A stretch of 64,000 nt of DNA, taken from Emcibacter sp. (GTDB lineage: Bacteria; Pseudomonadota; Alphaproteobacteria; Sphingomonadales; Emcibacteraceae). Below the pieces are notes generated by a model, which was given only the letters and a program-made list of their open reading frames with translations, searched no databases and was not told where the DNA came from. Within the stretch, counting starts at the first letter, position 1; the number at the start of each line of letters is the position of its first letter. Location of the stretch: NCBI RefSeq assembly GCF_963675455.1, contig NZ_OY776217.1, positions 3,024,001 through 3,088,000 on the forward strand, written 5' to 3'. The position numbers and the translations under genes were made by a program. This document shows positions 60,097 to 64,000 of the stretch, one piece after another.

Positions 60097-62694
60097 TTAG
60101 AACTTCTGGCTCACCCCGATGGAGAATGTAGTGCCGATGTTATATTGTTCGGCAACCAATCCAGCCTGAATAATTTCAAAATCTTCATCCAAGATATTGG
60201 AAACTTTGAAGCTCAGTTCCATCTCACCACCTGCGACTTGGATATCCCGCTTGTAAACAAGATCTAAAAAGAGGGTCGCATCCTCGACAAGATCCGGAAG
60301 GCTAGATGTCCCGACACTGGCAATACGCTCACCAGTGTAGTTCAAGAGGACTGTGAAGCGATCATCTTCACCGTCCCAGCCAATCTGGAGGTTTCCGAGC
60401 CACTCTGACTGGCCCTGCATCGGACGAATCGCATTGGTCGCTCTTCCCAGGTTTTCTTCAGCAATGGTCACTTCAGAATTTATATAGGTCCCATTTGCCT
60501 TCACATAGAACATACGGTTTTGCCAGAATTCACCTTCAAAGGTCTCGTCGAGCGGAATATTGATGTTGGCCTCGACTTCAACACCATAAAGCTCACCGGA
60601 TTCGGCATTTTCCCAGCTCAGGTTTTTGGTGCCGTCACCAATGATCGTTACGGTTTCTTCAATCGGATCCTTGAAGTCCTTGTAGAAAGCACCGATTGTA
60701 AGAGATTCATCCTCGCCGAAATACCATTCAAAACGGGCATCCAGGTTGGTCACTTTTGCGGTCTCCAGCTCTGGATTACCGGTATAGGAACGATTAAACT
60801 CATCATAGTAGGTGACAGGTGCCAATTCTCTCAGATCAGGCCGGGACAGGGTCTGGGAAGCAGCAAAACGAAGCTGCATGTTTTCCGCAAAAGTCCAGGT
60901 CAGAGTCGCTGCGGGCAGGAACCTCTGGCTTGCCGGCTCAACAGTCACTTGTTCTAAAGTGTCAAGATCAACAATTGTCGTGATTGTCTGATCTGTATCT
61001 TCAAAACGACCACCAATGGCCAGCCGGATATCCTCGGAAATCTGGGCATCTGCCTTGATATAACCGGCCAGGATTTCTTCACTACCTTCAAAGAAGTCAC
61101 TAGCGAGAAGGTTAGATTTCAACACAAATCCGTCGGGATTGATGTTGAATGACCCGAATACGATCTCGGGCACCAGTTCTCTGAGCTCGATGCTGGCACC
61201 TGTTGACGGGAAGCCGAAACGATATCTGTAATATGAAGACTCTCGTTCCTTCTTGTAATACATACCACCAGCAGAAAGATCGACCATGATATCACCGAAT
61301 TCAACCGGTTGTTTCAGGTCAAACCCATATTCATTGATGGTGTCATCCAGTTCACCCCAGAAAATCCCGTTACCAAGCTGAATACTCTCCCGAGGGGACA
61401 GCAGGAACGTATCGAGGTTTTCAAAAAATTGATAGGTGGACTGTTTACGCATCGGAACATCACGACTGGCAGTTGCATAAACTGCGCGCCAGTTAAATTG
61501 CGTTTCACCGGCATCATTCAGGTCAAAGAAATGTTCACCAGACAACTGGTTAGACCATACCTGGCGTTCGACCCACTCAAGCTGTGTCGTTGAGTATATT
61601 TTACCCGTATCAGCGGCAAACTCACCGCCAAGGGTAGTAGTCGAACGAGACGACGTCCTCAGCAGTAATGAAGTCAACTGGATGTTGTTATTGCCGTTGA
61701 ATTCATAGCCAATATTCAGGATACCGTTCAGATCAACTTCGAAAGTTGTACTTTCCAGACCACAATCCTCAGAAGCTGCGCCGAATTCTGCACAGACTTC
61801 AGGCTCAATTCTGTCGTTGGGGGCAGCACCTTCTGACGTATTGATATACTCATTGAAAACACCTGTTTTGTTTCGGTACTCATTGTCATAGGAAACAGAG
61901 AGGAGAATACCCAGGCTACTGTCGTCAAAATCGATGCGCTTGCCCATGGTGCCTTCCAGGCCGAAGTCCGGCATATTTTCCTGGAAATCAGCTGACCAGA
62001 CATTGGCAATAGCCTCACCGGCGGCTTCCAGTTCCGCGTCTGACATATTTGCCAGGAAGGGATCAGCCTTAATGGCATCCGGCATATCGCGAAGACCATC
62101 ATCAAAACCGAGCCAGTCAGTGTCGGAATGGTCGTAGCTCAGGCCATCTTCAAATGTTGAGACAGTATTGTAGGCTGTGGAAATACCGATTTCGAAGAAA
62201 TCTTCGTCAGGCACCGCCTTTGTACGCATCTCGATAAGACCGCCACCAAAGTGACCCGGAAATTCCGGCGAAAACGTCTTCTGGACAAGAACGCCGTCCA
62301 GAACGTTCACTGGAAAGATATCCAGGGGAACAACCCGGCGAAGTGGATCGGGACTGGGTAGATTTGCGCCGTCAAGCAGGGCGTTGGAATAGCGATCGCC
62401 AAGACCACGGACGATAACAACTCCATCTTCAGCGACACTGAGGCCTGTGAGACGCTTCAATGACCCTGCGATATCGCTGTCACCGAGACGGGAAAAATCA
62501 GCAGCATCAAGAATGTTGGAAATTTCAGAGGTAGACCGTTTTTCATCAGGAATATACTGACCCATGACGGTCACTTCCTCAATATCCTGATCAGGATTGG
62601 CCTGCTCTGCCTGCTGGGCGTAAACCCCTGCCGGCACCAGTATCATCGTACTGGCCAGAAGGGCTCCCTTCAATTTTTTAGAATAGATTTTCAT
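60097..62694 (-). CDS. TonB-dependent receptor
   Basis: 865 residues. Signal peptide (GALLASTMILVPAGVYAQ), a TonB-box-like IEEVTVMG, plug domain (RLTGLSVAEDGVVIVRGLGD, GANLPSPDPLRRVVPLDIFP) and a 22-strand barrel ending FSIGVSQKF. The plug resembles the group of receptors with PVNVLDGVLVQKTFSPEFPG, which often go with surface-exported partners. The start at 62694 has GGTG seven bases upstream; the open frame reaches 62766. The substrate is unknown. It lies 82 bases downstream of the secreted protein gene. Confidence 0.93.
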   Translation of the reverse strand: MKIYSKKLKGALLASTMILVPAGVYAQQAEQANPDQDIEEVTVMGQYIPDEKRSTSEISNILDAADFSRLGDSDIAGSLKRLTGLSVAEDGVVIVRGLGDRYSNALLDGANLPSPDPLRRVVPLDIFPVNVLDGVLVQKTFSPEFPGHFGGGLIEMRTKAVPDEDFFEIGISTAYNTVSTFEDGLSYDHSDTDWLGFDDGLRDMPDAIKADPFLANMSDAELEAAGEAIANVWSADFQENMPDFGLEGTMGKRIDFDDSSLGILLSVSYDNEYRNKTGVFNEYINTSEGAAPNDRIEPEVCAEFGAASEDCGLESTTFEVDLNGILNIGYEFNGNNNIQLTSLLLRTSSRSTTTLGGEFAADTGKIYSTTQLEWVERQVWSNQLSGEHFFDLNDAGETQFNWRAVYATASRDVPMRKQSTYQFFENLDTFLLSPRESIQLGNGIFWGELDDTINEYGFDLKQPVEFGDIMVDLSAGGMYYKKERESSYYRYRFGFPSTGASIELRELVPEIVFGSFNINPDGFVLKSNLLASDFFEGSEEILAGYIKADAQISEDIRLAIGGRFEDTDQTITTIVDLDTLEQVTVEPASQRFLPAATLTWTFAENMQLRFAASQTLSRPDLRELAPVTYYDEFNRSYTGNPELETAKVTNLDARFEWYFGEDESLTIGAFYKDFKDPIEETVTIIGDGTKNLSWENAESGELYGVEVEANINIPLDETFEGEFWQNRMFYVKANGTYINSEVTIAEENLGRATNAIRPMQGQSEWLGNLQIGWDGEDDRFTVLLNYTGERIASVGTSSLPDLVEDATLFLDLVYKRDIQVAGGEMELSFKVSNILDEDFEIIQAGLVAEQYNIGTTFSIGVSQKF

Positions 62695-62775
62695 ATCAAG
62701 CACCATGTGTGATTTTTTTTGAAATGAGAGAGCTGCGGCGGGCGTTACATTGCCTGCCGCAGCCAATCACTGAGC

Positions 62776-64000
62776 TTAGTCGTGGATCCAGACTGTCCAA
62801 CCGGCTGTCCAGTCGCCAGCAGCATTCTCCACTGCACCGATATAGCTTGTGGTATCGAAGAAGCTATCAACAGCATTTGCATCTGTTGCAGTCACTGCAG
62901 CTTCACCTGTACCATTGATATATTTCTTGGTGCCGTCAGACGGTACTGCCAGAGTAGAACCGCCTTCAGTAGTGTTGGCCTGACCATCGAACCAGGCTTG
63001 AAGACCGGCATCTTCCGCTTCATTTTCCAGGTTGGCGGTACAATCCAGCAGTGTGGACTGCATGACGATATTGCCACCTGTCAGTTCGGCGTGGGAGTCA
63101 GTCCCGTCCACATCGAAGCAGGCATCGGTAAAGTTGGTCACAACAGCGTTGTAGAAGCTTGCTGCCGTACCGCGCCGCAGGACAATACCTGTATCACCCA
63201 ATGCTGATTCCTCAATCCCCACGAAGGTGATGTTGGACCAGGTCGGGTTGGACCGGGGTGTCAGGGTGTTGTCGTCTTCATTGTTGTCAGCCTCAATACC
63301 ACGGTCGGTGTTAAGCTGGTTCGCATTCTGGATGGCGATGGCATACTGAACGTTACCGCGCCAGCCGAAGGTCCAGTCAAAGCTGTCATCGTCGGAACCG
63401 GTCACAACCAGGTGTTTGGCATTCACTGTACCGCCGAACCATTCAAAACCATCGTCAGAGTTGTTATGAACCTGAACATAGTCCACCTCAGTGCCGTTAC
63501 CGACACCCTGGAAGGCAACACCATTCAGTTCGCTGATGGCGTTCACTTTAAAGCCGGCATATTTGATCACCAGATATTTCAGGCGACCGCTGTTGTCGGC
63601 ATCATCAGTACCACCGTAAAGCTCACCGGTTACTTCGTCGATGCCTTCACAGACACCGGCCACACAGTTTACGTTGGTGGTTGCGCTACCGTTGATGATC
63701 AGACCGCCCCAAAGGCCGCTATCGCTATCGATATTGCGAGCGCCGTCGTTGGTAGCTGTCATAGTGACAGGGGCATCTGCTGTACCGTTCACAAAAATCT
63801 GTGAACCGCGGGAAACATTAAGTAAAGCGTCCGTGTCTTCACCATAAATGGTCACACCCGCGTCAACAATCAAAGTTGCCGGATCACCACCGGCCGCAGT
63901 GCCGTCATAGCCCACGTCAACACCGATGTTAACCTGGTCACGGAGGAAATAGTCAAGACCAGCTACCAGCCGGAGTGTACCGGTATAGGTGCCTTCAAGA
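62776..64000 (-). CDS. Large secreted repeat protein (5' part cut by window edge)
   Basis: At least 408 residues; reading continues beyond base 64000 and the true start is not seen. The sequence is acidic and Asn/Gly-rich, with segments of a right-handed beta-helix: GVTIYGEDTDALLNVSRGSQ, WGGLIINGSATTN, KYLVIKYAGFKVNAISELNG, GFEWFGGTVNAKHLVVTGSD. It resembles exported proteins encoded beside TonB receptors of this kind, from memory. The C-terminus WTAGWTVWIHD carries no known sorting signal. It may be a type II secretion substrate (inference). Confidence 0.8.
   Translation of the reverse strand, partial: LEGTYTGTLRLVAGLDYFLRDQVNIGVDVGYDGTAAGGDPATLIVDAGVTIYGEDTDALLNVSRGSQIFVNGTADAPVTMTATNDGARNIDSDSGLWGGLIINGSATTNVNCVAGVCEGIDEVTGELYGGTDDADNSGRLKYLVIKYAGFKVNAISELNGVAFQGVGNGTEVDYVQVHNNSDDGFEWFGGTVNAKHLVVTGSDDDSFDWTFGWRGNVQYAIAIQNANQLNTDRGIEADNNEDDNTLTPRSNPTWSNITFVGIEESALGDTGIVLRRGTAASFYNAVVTNFTDACFDVDGTDSHAELTGGNIVMQSTLLDCTANLENEAEDAGLQAWFDGQANTTEGGSTLAVPSDGTKKYINGTGEAAVTATDANAVDSFFDTTSYIGAVENAAGDWTAGWTVWIHD

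Overview
The window comes from a Gram-negative alphaproteobacterium of moderate GC content. Pointers are a TolC gene directly downstream of a Pcm-type methyltransferase gene, a DUF4169 protein, a double cold-shock-domain protein beside a DUF192 protein, a complex I NDUFS4-like subunit, a Fur-family Zur, and a complete type II secretion operon. The mix resembles marine lineages such as Emcibacterales, Kordiimonadales or Sneathiellales, but genus level is a guess.

Layout. 1-4900: tolC (cut by the window edge), pcm, tRNA-Cys, a small unknown protein, tRNA-Asn, DUF4169, a PEP-CTERM protein and a DUF2889 protein. 5000-7500: queuosine genes queC-queE and, apart, queF, with a MarR regulator between. 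7700-11130: a sulfur amino acid cluster (ACT protein, cysK, 3-mercaptopyruvate sulfurtransferase, cystathionine beta-lyase). 11139-13716: zur-znuC-znuB behind a perfect Zur-like palindrome, then hisI. 13723-16990: a two-subunit molybdenum hydroxylase, tRNA-Arg and a complex I subunit.

17125-27122 is an integrated element of about 10 kb. It lies between two copies of the last 18 bases of tRNA-Pro(TGG), carries a tyrosine integrase, and has an identical 24-base double repeat near each end (probable integrase arm sites). Cargo: four exported or membrane-anchored proteins including a DRGH nuclease, a serine recombinase, an interrupted Bro-N gene, an HNH-like/Cys-rich pair, a PIN-domain gene with an unknown partner, a DUF3102 protein and orphans.

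27304-31497: DUF192, double cold-shock protein, NhaB antiporter, an IscU-like scaffold and a DoxX protein. 30982-35596 holds two consecutive bufferin-type (MNIO-modified RiPP metallophore) operons with different precursors: bufA1-bufB-bufC-doxX and bufA2-bufB-bufC. A strong hairpin separates bufA2 from its maturation genes. Then come a solute-binding protein, a structured intergenic region that looks like a small RNA locus, MscS, and a four-gene operon of RND pump, adaptor, LytS-type kinase and LytTR regulator, whose first gene has its ribosome binding site inside a long hairpin.

44136-48775: penicillin acylase family protein, Na/Pi cotransporter and a LapA-domain protein. 48818-59941: gspC-D-E-F-G-H-I-J-K-L-M-N followed by a lipoprotein gene, all on the minus strand with short overlaps. 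60097-64000: a TonB-dependent receptor and, cut by the window edge, a large secreted repeat-rich protein. The most interesting parts are the double bufferin locus, the tRNA-Pro island with its PIN/unknown pair, and the two RNA-level structures at 36.6-38.0 kb.
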